Part shown: positions 19,956 through 28,022 of the stretch, one piece after another
Numbering within the stretch: the stretch's first letter is position 1
Layout of the letters: every line of letters begins with the position of its first letter
NCBI GenBank assembly: GCA_963830205.1
Contig: CAWHLP010000002.1
Location: 1 to 64,000 of the forward strand
Source: CAVSRC01 sp963830205
GTDB taxonomy: Bacteria > Pseudomonadota > Alphaproteobacteria > Rhizobiales > Kaistiaceae
Direction of reading: 5' to 3'
DNA: 64,000 nucleotides
Notes under the pieces: model-generated
The model's database searches: none
Seen by the model: only the letters and a program-made list of their open reading frames with translations
What the model was told of the DNA's origin: nothing
Program-made: the position numbers and the translations under genes

Positions 19956-20639
19956 ATGCGCGCCAAGGGTTTCACAACGGCTGCCATCTTCCTGGCGGCG
20001 AGCGCCGTTTCGGCCACCGCCGCGACCGGCGCCCTCTCCCCGAGCGAGATCAAGAACACGTTCGGCAGCGGCAAACCGTTCAGCGCCGTCAGCGCCAGCG
20101 GACGGTCGTCATACTGGTTCACCTTCAACAGCGACGGCAGCGCCGTTGCGGCGGCAAAGGGGCAGGGGGCGGCTGCCAACGGGCGCTGGCGCCTGTCGAG
20201 CGACGGCTACTGCTCGCGTTGGGGCAGCGGCAGCGAGAACTGCTACACGATCGACAAGAACGGGTCGCAGTTCGACGTGCACGACACCGGCGGCAACCTG
20301 GTGGCGCATTTCGCATTGGACACGCCGCCCGCCGCAGGCGCGCAGGCAGCGCAGGGGTACCGCGACGGCGCCTATACCGGCCCGGTGGTCGATGCCTATT
20401 ACGGCCTGATGCAGATCCAGGCGATCATCAAGGGCGGCAAGCTCAGTGCCATCAAGGTGCTGCAATACCCCAACGACCGCAGGACCTCGATCTTCATCAA
20501 CCGCCAGGCACTGCCCATGCTGCGCGACGAGGTGATCAACGCGCAGAGCGCCAATGTCAACATCGTCTCCGGGGCGACGTTGTCGAGCGAGGCCTTCATC
20601 CAGTCGCTGGGTGCGGCGATGACCAAGGCGAAGTCGTAA
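19956..20639 (+). CDS. Exported FMN-binding domain protein
   Basis: A 227-aa protein with a signal peptide (residues 1-22). The N-terminal half has a small domain with a Cys pair (GYCSRWGSGSENCYT). The C-terminal half is an FMN-binding domain ending in the flavinylation motif VSGATLSSEAF, where Thr near residue 208 would carry covalent FMN attached by an ApbE-type transferase. No ApbE or redox partner is nearby. I prefer the ATG at 19956, which has GGAA six bases upstream and gives a normal MRAK signal start, over the ATG at 19944. It probably acts in periplasmic electron transfer or redox sensing. Confidence 0.82.
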   Translation: MRAKGFTTAAIFLAASAVSATAATGALSPSEIKNTFGSGKPFSAVSASGRSSYWFTFNSDGSAVAAAKGQGAAANGRWRLSSDGYCSRWGSGSENCYTIDKNGSQFDVHDTGGNLVAHFALDTPPAAGAQAAQGYRDGAYTGPVVDAYYGLMQIQAIIKGGKLSAIKVLQYPNDRRTSIFINRQALPMLRDEVINAQSANVNIVSGATLSSEAFIQSLGAAMTKAKS

Positions 20640-20654
20640 CCGGCGCAGGCCGGC

Positions 20655-21146
20655 TCAGTTCTGCGCGGTCTGTTTCTTGAGCTGCTCGGCGTCGACGTAG
20701 TTGAGCTCCTCGATGAGCACGTCCTTGATGAGGTCGGTGCCGAGGCGCTTGTTGACCGCGTCCTTGATGTCGCCGGTGATCTTGTCGAGGTTGTATTTGG
20801 CCAGATGGTCGAACTCGACCTTGCCGTCGGTGTAGATGTGGCGGAAGGCCTCGTCGATGACGAAGGGCTCGGGGTCGACGGGCGAGTTGCGCAGCTCCGC
20901 CGCGTCGGCGGTGAAGACGACCTTGGCGACGACGTAGCCGGAGAGCTTGCCGCTGGAGATCATGGGAACGGTGATCGCCGCCGGGTGGTGGGATTCGAGG
21001 CCAGACGGCTTCACCTCGGCGCGCACCGCCGCGACCGTGGCGCCGGTGTTCCAGGTTGCGGCCATGTAGCCGGCGAACAGCGCCACGACGATGGCCCAGA
21101 CCCCCAGTCCGATCGTCTTGAGCATCGCTCCCCTGCCCTCAGCCAT
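20655..21146 (-). CDS. FliL-like membrane-anchored protein, last gene of the flgE operon
   Basis: A 163-aa protein with one N-terminal membrane segment (IGLGVWAIVVALFAGYMAA) and a periplasmic domain ending ...TDLIKDVLIEELNYVDAEQLKK, which resembles the end of FliL-type stator-associated proteins. A second Met at residue 8 is a plausible alternative start at 21125. The gene overlaps the preceding FlgN-like gene by eight bases. A canonical fliL lies elsewhere in the cluster, so this may be a FliL paralogue or an unrelated conserved protein. Its role is inferred from context and shape only. Confidence 0.55.
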   Translation of the reverse strand: MAEGRGAMLKTIGLGVWAIVVALFAGYMAATWNTGATVAAVRAEVKPSGLESHHPAAITVPMISSGKLSGYVVAKVVFTADAAELRNSPVDPEPFVIDEAFRHIYTDGKVEFDHLAKYNLDKITGDIKDAVNKRLGTDLIKDVLIEELNYVDAEQLKKQTAQN

Positions 21147-21609
21147 GGCGGCGCGGACGCGCCTCGCCGTAGGTGCCGTCCGACTCGGCCTCGTGCAGGA
21201 CGCCGATCATCAGGTCGGCGAGCTGCCGGCTGGCGGCCAGGTGCAGGCCGAGCAGGCGATGGTCGGTGGCCAGTGCGTCGGAGAGCGTGCGCAGGCGCGG
21301 CGCCAGCTCGTTGCGGCTGCCGAGGGGAAGCGCCCGCGCCAGGCGGGTGATCTCGAGAAGGCTCTGGCTCTTGCGGCGGTTGATGTCGGCAAAGTCGGCG
21401 GCGCGGTTCTCGCCGAGCGCGGCGATCTCGACCGCAATGATCTCTTCGAGACGGCCGATGGCGGCGTGCATGGCGGCGACGGCGGAGGGCAGCGAGCGCG
21501 CGGCGGGCCGTGGCGGCGCCGGCGTGCGGTTCGGCAGGTAGGTGCCGAGGTCGATTTCCGGCGTGTGGCCCGGCGCGGGCGGCGATTTCGGCGCGTATTC
21601 AGCCGGCAT
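21139..21609 (-). CDS. FlgN-like flagellar protein
   Basis: A 156-aa mostly helical protein. The segment from about residue 50 (IGRLEEIIAVEIAALGENRA) to 90 (INRRKSQSLLEITRLARAL) has the pattern of FlgN-type chaperones, which hold hook-associated FlgK and FlgL before export. The N-terminus is Pro-rich and probably disordered. It lies in the same operon as flgK and flgL, which supports this role. Similarity is weak and the assignment is tentative. Confidence 0.5.
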   Translation of the reverse strand: MPAEYAPKSPPAPGHTPEIDLGTYLPNRTPAPPRPAARSLPSAVAAMHAAIGRLEEIIAVEIAALGENRAADFADINRRKSQSLLEITRLARALPLGSRNELAPRLRTLSDALATDHRLLGLHLAASRQLADLMIGVLHEAESDGTYGEARPRRHG

Positions 21610-21624
21610 GGTTCACCTCTGCGG

Positions 21625-22146
21625 TCATAGGGTTGTCTTGGATCGGCCGGCGACGTCCGAGCGGGCGAGCTGCTCGGCAATGCCTATGCCGCCGTGCTTG
21701 GCCATCTCGCCGGCGATCTGGTCGATCAGCATGGATTTCCAGGTGTCGCCGGCGACGCCCTTGCCGAAGAAGGTCTCGTCGCTGGGCATCGCCGCTTCCA
21801 GCATGTTGGCAAGCGCCATGGCCTCGAACTGGCGGTAGGTGGCCGCCGCCTTGTCGGCCTTGGTGTCGTCGGCCTGCGGCGCCGGCTTGCGGACATCGGC
21901 GGTCGCGCCCGGCGCTTGGGCAGGGACCGCATCGTCCGCGGTCCGCGGCGGAAGGATGTCCAGCGGAGCGCCGGTTGCGGCCGCCTCCTGGGCGGGGCGG
22001 GCCGGAGCGATCTCCTCGGCGGCAAGCGAATCGGCAAAGCCAGCGCCGGCGGTTGCATCGAGCCTGGCGACGGCGCGCTTGTAGCGGGCCGGATCGGCGG
22101 CGCGAGCGACGTCGAGGACGATGTCGGTGGCTGGGCTGATGGACAT
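21625..22146 (-). CDS. flgJ: Rod-binding protein, FlgJ N-terminal type
   Basis: A 173-aa protein without the muramidase domain of enteric FlgJ. A low-complexity Ala/Pro-rich N-terminal half precedes the rod-binding domain (from about residue 97), with YRQFEAMALANMLEAAMP and FGKGVAGDTWKSMLIDQIA. This short form is typical of Hyphomicrobiales, where it is often named CheL. It should cap or scaffold rod assembly in the periplasm. A separate lytic transglycosylase at 54004 may supply the missing wall-cutting activity. Confidence 0.85.
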   Translation of the reverse strand: MSISPATDIVLDVARAADPARYKRAVARLDATAGAGFADSLAAEEIAPARPAQEAAATGAPLDILPPRTADDAVPAQAPGATADVRKPAPQADDTKADKAAATYRQFEAMALANMLEAAMPSDETFFGKGVAGDTWKSMLIDQIAGEMAKHGGIGIAEQLARSDVAGRSKTTL

Positions 22147-22195
22147 GCCGGCGCGCCGGGTCTCCTTTGTTCAGGGGGAGAATGCCCGGCGTAGC

Positions 22196-22594
22196 TTACG
22201 GGAGGCTTGCGTCGCGGGCCTTGGCCAGCGTTTCCAGCAGGTCCTGGAACAGGCGCTTGTCGTGGCCGCGCTGGTGCTCGCGGCGGACGCGGTCGGTCAT
22301 GCGCTCGGTGCGCTTCAGCTTGAGCCCCTCCTCGGAGAGCTTCTGTTCCATGACGCGGCGGGTGCGTTCCAGCCGTTCGGCGTCGCGGGCAAGCGCCGTC
22401 AGGCGGCGGGTCATCGCCTCGACGAAAAACCCGTGCAGCTGGTTGTCGGTATTGAGCGCCGACAGGAGGTTGACCTGGCCGTCGGCGTTCTCCGCCTTCT
22501 CGCGCTCGAGCGCCGCCATCCGCCATTGCGCCAGGCGGTGGAGCTGCTCCTGGACCGCCAGCACCCGCTCGACCTTCTTCAGCCGGTCGCGCAT
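22196..22594 (-). CDS. FliJ-like coiled-coil flagellar protein
   Basis: A 132-aa charged, almost entirely helical protein, with long heptad-like stretches such as RRLTALARDAERLERTRRVMEQ. Size and composition fit FliJ, the export stalk or chaperone protein, and the gene follows fliR by ten bases in an operon of export genes. FliJ is poorly conserved in sequence, so this rests on shape and position. No other FliJ candidate is seen in the cluster. Confidence 0.5.
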   Translation of the reverse strand: MRDRLKKVERVLAVQEQLHRLAQWRMAALEREKAENADGQVNLLSALNTDNQLHGFFVEAMTRRLTALARDAERLERTRRVMEQKLSEEGLKLKRTERMTDRVRREHQRGHDKRLFQDLLETLAKARDASLP

Positions 22595-22604
22595 CGCCGT
22601 CGCC

Positions 22605-23357
22605 CTAGTAGCTCGCCAGCCAGCCGTCGAAGACGGCGACGAAGTAGCTCAGGATGTCGTGCACGCTGAAGAGCAGCAGGAGGAGGCCGCCGACCATGAC
22701 GAAGGGCACGGCGATGAAGAACACCGGGATCTGCGGGGCGAGCTTGCTGGTGACGCCGATGGCGAAATTGACCAGCACCGAATAGGCGATGAACGGCGCG
22801 CCGATGCGCAGCGCCGCGAGGAAGGCGGTGCCGCCCTTGTCGGCGATGTCGGCGAGCGCCGGCTGGGCGGCGAAGCCGGCACCCGGCGGCAGCGCGATGT
22901 ATGAATCAACCAGGCCGCGGATGAACTGGACGTGCAGGCCGGTGACGAACATGAGGGTCGCGGCGGTGATCGAGAACAGGTTGCCAAGCGCCGGCGCCTG
23001 CTCGCCGGGCAGGCTGGTGCCGGGCATGGAGGAGAGGCCGATGAGCTGGGTGATGCCGACGGCAATCACCTGCAGCGCCATGAACAGCAGGCGGGCGACG
23101 AACCCGATCAGCAGGCCGCGGGCGAGCTCGCCGAAGAGCACGCCGAGCAAAGCGGGCACGCTGGCATCGGCGATGAGCGGCTTGACCTCGTCCATCAGCA
23201 GCGGGGCCAGCGCCAGCGACACGGCAATGGCCAGGTAGAGGCGGATGCGGGTCGGGACCTGGCTGTTCGAGAAGCCGGGCGCGATCATCAGGCAGGCACC
23301 GACGCGACAGAAGATCGCGAAGGTCGAGACGATGGTATCGGGCTCGATGCCGATCAC
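22605..23357 (-). CDS. fliR: Flagellar export gate protein FliR
   Basis: A 250-aa inner-membrane component of the type III export gate, with about six hydrophobic segments and the conserved core VPTRIRLYLAIAVSLALAP and LIGLSSMPGTSLPG. The start is a GTG at 23355-23357 that overlaps the flhA stop (GTGA at 23354-23357), so translation is coupled to flhA. The longer open frame on this strand is a shadow of flhA and is not part of the gene. Confidence 0.92.
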   Translation of the reverse strand: MIGIEPDTIVSTFAIFCRVGACLMIAPGFSNSQVPTRIRLYLAIAVSLALAPLLMDEVKPLIADASVPALLGVLFGELARGLLIGFVARLLFMALQVIAVGITQLIGLSSMPGTSLPGEQAPALGNLFSITAATLMFVTGLHVQFIRGLVDSYIALPPGAGFAAQPALADIADKGGTAFLAALRIGAPFIAYSVLVNFAIGVTSKLAPQIPVFFIAVPFVMVGGLLLLLFSVHDILSYFVAVFDGWLASY

Positions 23358-25453
23358 GAAATGGTGCCGAGCGAGCGGATTTCGACGCCGCGGGCGATCT
23401 CGGCATGGGAGAGAACCGCCAGCGACGGGAACATGCGCTCGATGATCATCCTGAGATAAGGGCGGGCATCGGGCGCGGTGACCAGAACGAAACGCGGCGT
23501 CTCGGCCATGTGGCGGCGGATGACCTCGGAGGCCTCGGTGGCGAACTGCTCGACCAGGCGCGGGTCGATGTCGAACTCGATGACCTCGCCCTTGGCATCG
23601 CGCTTGAGGCTCTGGTGGAAGGCAAGGTCCCAGCGGTTGCCGAGGCGGAGCACGCTGAGGGTGCCGCCTTCGGCGAGGTCGCCGCAGATCTGCTGGGCGA
23701 TGCGGATGCGCACATGCTCGGCGATCGGCTCGGGCCGGCGGGTGTGCGGAACGATCTCGGCGATCGCTTCGAGGATGATGTGCAGGTTGCGGATGGAGAC
23801 GCGCTCCGCGAGCAGCGCCTTCAAGACCGCCTGCAGGCCGGAATAGGAGATCTGCGAGGGGCAGATTTCCTCGAGCAGCCGCTTGTATTCCGGGTCGAGG
23901 CGGTCGAGCAGCATGCGCACGTCCCGGTAGGAGAGGAGCTGCGGCAGGTTGTTGCGGATGACCTCGCTGACGTGGGTGAGCATCACCGACAGGTTGTTGA
24001 CGCCGACGAAGCCCTCGCGGCGCACCTCGGCGTCGTAGGACTGCGGGATCCACATGGCCTTCATGCCGAAGGCGGGCTCGCGCACCATCTCGCCGGGCAC
24101 GTCGGGCGGGGCGCCTTCGCCGACGACGACGAGCAGTTCGCCGATGTGCAGCTCCTGGGTCGAAACCGCCGTGCCGTGGATCTTGATCTGGTAGCCCTTG
24201 GAGGGCACCGCCAGGCTCTCGCCGACGCGGATTTCCGGGACGACCAGGCCGTATTGCAGGGCGAACTTGCGGCGCATGACGCCGACGCGCTCGGCGATCT
24301 CCTGGGGGACACGCAGGATCTGGCTGGCCAGGTGCATGCCGACGGAGATCTCGATCTCGTCGGTCTTCAGCGCCTCCTTGATCGACGCCTTGGCTTCGGC
24401 GCGGGCACGGGCCTCGGCCGAACGGACGGCGTGGGCATCGGCGGCGCGGCCGGCGGCGGCGCGGCGGGTGATGGTGAGGCTGGTGGCGGCGAGCCCGCCG
24501 CCGAGGAAGAAGAAGGGAATGGTCGGCAGGCCGGGCATGACGCCGAGCAGGAACATCAGCCCGGCGGCGACCAGCAAAGCGCGCGGATAGGCGCTCAACT
24601 GGTTGAGGACGGCCGTCTCGGCCGGGCCGCGGGTGCCGCCCTTGGAAACCAGCAGCCCGGCGGCGAGCGAGATGATCAGCGCCGGGATCTGCGACACCAG
24701 GCCGTCGCCGACCGACAGGCGGGTGAACACGTCGGCCGCCGCCGAGAGCGCCATGCCGTGGCGGGTGACGCCGATGATGATGCCGCCGAAGATGTTGACG
24801 GCGATGATGATGATGCTGGCGATGGCCTCGCCGCGGACGAACTTGGAGGCGCCGTCCATCGAGCCGAAGAAGGAGCTCTCGTCCTCCAGCTCGCGCCGGC
24901 GGCGGTGGGCTTCCTTGTCGTCGATGAGCCCGGCCGAGAGGTCGGCGTCGATGGCCATCTGCTTGCCGGGGATGGCATCCAGCGTGAAGCGGGCGCCGAC
25001 CTCGGCGATGCGGGTAGCGCCCTTGGTGATGACCACGAAATTGACGGTGACCAGGATGAGGAAGACGACGATGCCGATGACGAAGTCGCCGCTCATCACG
25101 AAGCTGGAGAAGCCCTGGATGATGTGGCCGGCGGCGAAAACGCCGTCGCCGCCGCGCGACAGGATGAGCCGCGTGGTGGCGACGCCGAGCGACATGCGCA
25201 GGATGGTGCTGATGAGCAGCACTATGGGGAAGGCGGAGAAATCGAGCGGCTTCTGGATCCACAGGGAGACCAGCAGGATGAGGATCGAGAAGGCGATCGA
25301 CAGCGCCAGGCCGAAGTCGATCAGGAAGGGCGGAATGGGGACGAAGAGGATCGCCAGGATGGAGAGGATGCCCACGGCGAAGCCGACGTCGCGGAGCGAA
25401 CGGCGTTCGGGCGGGGCGTTGTCGAGGGTTCTCGTGCTGTCGATGGCGCTCAT
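23354..25453 (-). CDS. flhA: Flagellar export protein FlhA
   Basis: A 699-aa protein of normal length. The N-terminal 330 residues contain eight hydrophobic segments with the family signature around LRMSLGVATTRLILSRG and FVMSGDFVIGIVVF. The soluble C-terminal half includes IRVGESLAVPSKGYQIKIHG and forms the cytoplasmic ring that receives export substrates. It shares an operon with fliQ and fliR, and fliP is elsewhere in the cluster. No break is seen over 2.1 kb, in contrast to the hook and filament genes nearby. Confidence 0.96.
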   Translation of the reverse strand: MSAIDSTRTLDNAPPERRSLRDVGFAVGILSILAILFVPIPPFLIDFGLALSIAFSILILLVSLWIQKPLDFSAFPIVLLISTILRMSLGVATTRLILSRGGDGVFAAGHIIQGFSSFVMSGDFVIGIVVFLILVTVNFVVITKGATRIAEVGARFTLDAIPGKQMAIDADLSAGLIDDKEAHRRRRELEDESSFFGSMDGASKFVRGEAIASIIIIAVNIFGGIIIGVTRHGMALSAAADVFTRLSVGDGLVSQIPALIISLAAGLLVSKGGTRGPAETAVLNQLSAYPRALLVAAGLMFLLGVMPGLPTIPFFFLGGGLAATSLTITRRAAAGRAADAHAVRSAEARARAEAKASIKEALKTDEIEISVGMHLASQILRVPQEIAERVGVMRRKFALQYGLVVPEIRVGESLAVPSKGYQIKIHGTAVSTQELHIGELLVVVGEGAPPDVPGEMVREPAFGMKAMWIPQSYDAEVRREGFVGVNNLSVMLTHVSEVIRNNLPQLLSYRDVRMLLDRLDPEYKRLLEEICPSQISYSGLQAVLKALLAERVSIRNLHIILEAIAEIVPHTRRPEPIAEHVRIRIAQQICGDLAEGGTLSVLRLGNRWDLAFHQSLKRDAKGEVIEFDIDPRLVEQFATEASEVIRRHMAETPRFVLVTAPDARPYLRMIIERMFPSLAVLSHAEIARGVEIRSLGTIS

Positions 25454-25513
25454 GGCGCCAATCTGTCAGCCGGGGCTTGCGTGAAGATGGGTTTTTGTAC
25501 TGGCCGCGCCGGC

Positions 25514-25780
25514 TCAGAAGCCGGTGGCGATGTGGCCGTAGGCTTCGGTGGCGAAGGCGAAGATCTGGCCGCCGATGAAGGAGCCGGTGAGCGCGGTGAC
25601 CAGCAGGATGACGATGATCTTGGGGATGAAGGTCAGCGTCACTTCCTGGATCTGGGTCAGCGCCTGGAAGAGGGCGATGGCGACGCCGACAACCATGGCG
25701 GCGAGCACGGCCGGCCCGGCGGAGACGATCACCGTCCAGATGGCGGAATAGACCAGCTCGATGGCGTCGGCCTCGTTCAT
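25514..25780 (-). CDS. fliQ: Flagellar export gate protein FliQ
   Basis: An 88-aa protein with two hydrophobic hairpin segments (VIVSAGPAVLAAMVVGVAI and IIVILLVTALTGSF) and the conserved middle FQALTQIQEVTLTFIPK. It forms part of the FliPQR export gate. The gene lies 4 bp from flgD and 60 bp from flhA in the same operon. Confidence 0.95.
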   Translation of the reverse strand: MNEADAIELVYSAIWTVIVSAGPAVLAAMVVGVAIALFQALTQIQEVTLTFIPKIIVILLVTALTGSFIGGQIFAFATEAYGHIATGF

Positions 25781-25784
25781 GGCG

Positions 25785-26183
25785 TCATTCGATGGTGACG
25801 CCGGAGCCGAGGGTGAGCGTGCCGCCGTTGGCGAGTGTGGCGACCGGCCCGCTGTCGGTGATCTTGACCGAGGTTACCACGCCGCTCGTTTTGCCGTCGT
25901 CGGAGGTGACGGTGTGGCCAATGGCGGCATCGGCCGTGGCCAGCGACTGGGTGGTCAAGAGCGAATCGAGCTTGCTGTTGGTCTGCACGCTCTGCTCGAC
26001 CTGCGAGAAGGTGGCGAGCTGGGCGACGAACTGCGACGAATCCATCGGAGCGGTCGGATCCTGGTTCTTGAGCTGCTCGATGAACAGCTTGAGAAAAGCA
26101 TTGTAGTCGAGATTGCCGACCGCCGACGAACTCGATGTCGTGGTGGCGGTGCCGGTACCGGATACGGGTGCGACGGTGGTCAC
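25785..26183 (-). CDS. flgD: Hook cap protein FlgD, short rhizobial form
   Basis: A 132-aa protein containing the conserved N-terminal core NAFLKLFIEQLKNQDPTAPMD and FVAQLATFSQVEQSVQ, followed by a short beta region. Enteric FlgD is much longer; the abbreviated form is normal in this order. It should cap the growing hook and is a type III export substrate, with a Thr/Ser-rich disordered N-terminus that fits an export signal. Confidence 0.93.
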   Translation of the reverse strand: MTTVAPVSGTGTATTTSSSSAVGNLDYNAFLKLFIEQLKNQDPTAPMDSSQFVAQLATFSQVEQSVQTNSKLDSLLTTQSLATADAAIGHTVTSDDGKTSGVVTSVKITDSGPVATLANGGTLTLGSGVTIE

Positions 26184-26198
26184 GGACTTTTCCTCTGA

Positions 26199-26621
26199 TC
26201 AGGCGGCGCGCGGCGCGCGCCGGTTGCCGGCGGGGGCAAGGATGGCGTCCTCGCTCGGGAACAGTGCACGCAGCCGCTTCAACGCGTCGAAGGTGGCGTT
26301 CTCGTCGACCAGCCCGGCGATGGCGGTCAGCTCGGCGCGGATCGCGTCGCTGGCAAAGGACGCCATGGTGGAGGCGTGCATCTGGCGGAAGAGGCCACGG
26401 GTGGCCTCGGCGTTCTTGGGGTCCATGAGCAGGGCCTGGACGACGAAATAGAGCTGGCGCAGCGGCGTGGTCGTCTCATCGGCCTGCATGATGTGGCTTT
26501 CCAGGATGAAGACGACGTCGTTGAGGAGCTGCAGCGTGACCTTGCGGTCGGAGCGCACGACCGCGCCGTTGAGGTAGATGCGCTCCCCGGCCTTCAACGA
26601 GATCTGGATGGGGCCGCTCAT
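26199..26621 (-). CDS. flbT: Flagellin synthesis regulator FlbT
   Basis: A 140-aa protein with the family start ISLKAGERIYLNGAVVRSD and the core LESHIMQADETTTPLRQLYF. In Caulobacter and Brucella, FlbT controls flagellin output after transcription, acting on the 5' leader of flagellin mRNA. Its ATG overlaps the flaF stop by four bases. The target here may be the leader hairpin of the flagellin gene at 45163-45185. Confidence 0.93.
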   Translation of the reverse strand: MSGPIQISLKAGERIYLNGAVVRSDRKVTLQLLNDVVFILESHIMQADETTTPLRQLYFVVQALLMDPKNAEATRGLFRQMHASTMASFASDAIRAELTAIAGLVDENATFDALKRLRALFPSEDAILAPAGNRRAPRAA

Positions 26622-26965
26622 GCGAGACCGTCGCGGATCATCTTGTTGACGTCGATGAGGGCGGAGAAGCTCTTCGACGGATCGGCGAGGATGCGGTCGG
26701 ATTCGGCCACCGCCCACACGCCGATGGCGACCAGGTCGCGCTTGAGGGCGTCGTCGAGCTCGTTGCGCGGGTCGGAGAGGTTCTCGATGAAGAACATCCA
26801 GAGCTTCTGGACGTAGGCGACCGCGTCGGTGACTTCGGTCGAGGCGTTGTCCTTGGCGCCGGCCGCCGTCATCAGCGCGATAGCGCGGTCGAGCGCGGCC
26901 TTCTCGCTCTCCCGCTGCGATTGGGCGTTGCCTTCCATGATTTCGGCGTACGACATCTTGTACAT
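26618..26965 (-). CDS. flaF: Flagellin biosynthesis regulator FlaF
   Basis: A 115-aa helical protein beginning MYKMSYAEIME and containing VQKLWMFFIENLSDPRNELDD, both characteristic of FlaF. It works with FlbT in flagellin secretion and control. It sits between flgL and flbT, the usual order, and overlaps flbT by ATGA. Confidence 0.93.
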   Translation of the reverse strand: MYKMSYAEIMEGNAQSQRESEKAALDRAIALMTAAGAKDNASTEVTDAVAYVQKLWMFFIENLSDPRNELDDALKRDLVAIGVWAVAESDRILADPSKSFSALIDVNKMIRDGLA

Positions 26966-26984
26966 GCTTCTGTTTCCACCCCGG

Positions 26985-28020
26985 TTACGCGTAGTTCAAA
27001 AGACTCATCTGCAAGAGCTTGGCGGTCAGCGAATAGGACATCTCGATCTGCGTCGTCAGCGTGTCGATCTTCACCTTGGCCTCCGTGGGGTCGATACCCT
27101 CGAGCGAATCGATGTGGGTCGTGATGATCGACTGCTGGGTCTGCAGCCGGTCGGTGGCTTGGGTGACCTGATTCTGCACGCCACCAAGGCTCGCCTGGAT
27201 CGCGACCAGACCGTCGTTGCCGCTGCCGACGAGCGTATTTGCCTTGGCGAGAATTGCCTTCTGCGCATCGCTGCCGAGACCATCGAATCCAAGGTAGCCG
27301 ACGACAGTATAGGCCTCAGCAAGCTTGCGCATGGCTGACTCGTTGGCGCTGACCGAGGTGGAAACCGTCGTCGAAGTGTCGATGCGGTTGCTGATCACCT
27401 GGTCCGACGCCGACGACCAGGTGTTGCCCCAGGCCGGGTCGGAGAAGAGCGCGCCGAACTCGTTGTCGAGGAAATCGCTCATCTCGGCGCCGGTGATATT
27501 GGCGGCAGCCGGGTCATCGGGGGCAAAGCCGAACTTGGCGGTGAAGGCTGCCTGTGACGGCGGCGCCGGGGCCGCTGTCGTAATTGGCGATCGGCGCGGT
27601 CGACGAGTTGACCCCACCGAACAGATAGTTGCGGCCGTCGGAGGCGTTGGCCGTCTGGGTGAAGCTCGCCAGCGCCGACTTGGCCGCCTGGACGACGGTG
27701 GTGCCGTCGCCGGAGGTCTGGGCGCTGATCAGCGTCTGCAGGAAGTCGTCGGCGCCGCTGCGCATGGTGTCGAGCGCGCTCTGCTGCTGCTGGAGGCGGG
27801 CGGAAGTGGCGCTGTTGCTGTCGATCAGCGAGGCGAGCGCATTGCTGTCGATGTGCAGGGAGACGCTCTGCGCGGTGCGCGCTCCCAGGACGAGCCCGAC
27901 GTCAGCCATGCGCGATGTGACGACCTCCTGGTTCAGGCGCACCAGATCATTCTGCATGCGGGAGATGTTGGCCCGTGGCGTGCCGACCAGCGTTGCGGTG
28001 GAAACGCTCGACGTGCGCAT
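26985..28020 (-). CDS. flgL: Hook-filament junction protein FlgL, one frameshift
   Basis: About 344 aa read across one frameshift near 27560. The N-terminal part (ISRMQNDLVRLNQEVVTSRMADVG) and the C-terminal part (MSYSLTAKLLQMSLLNYA) show the paired helical D0 ends of flagellin-like axial proteins. At the junction, removing one base gives GPGAASQAAFTAKFGFAPD. The start at 28020 lies 3 bp from the flgK stop. The protein joins FlgK and the filament and should be exported by the flagellar apparatus. Confidence 0.85.
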
Positions 28021-28022
28021 GG

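Noticed and set aside
22605..25262. An 885-aa leftward open frame
   Set aside because: Its first two thirds are an off-frame reading of flhA with Arg/Pro/His-rich composition; only the last 250 codons are the real fliR.
23405..25798. A 797-aa rightward open frame antisense to flhA and fliQ
   Set aside because: Typical antisense shadow in GC-rich DNA: Asp/Gly/Arg-rich with no family motifs, and it covers well-conserved genes on the other strand.
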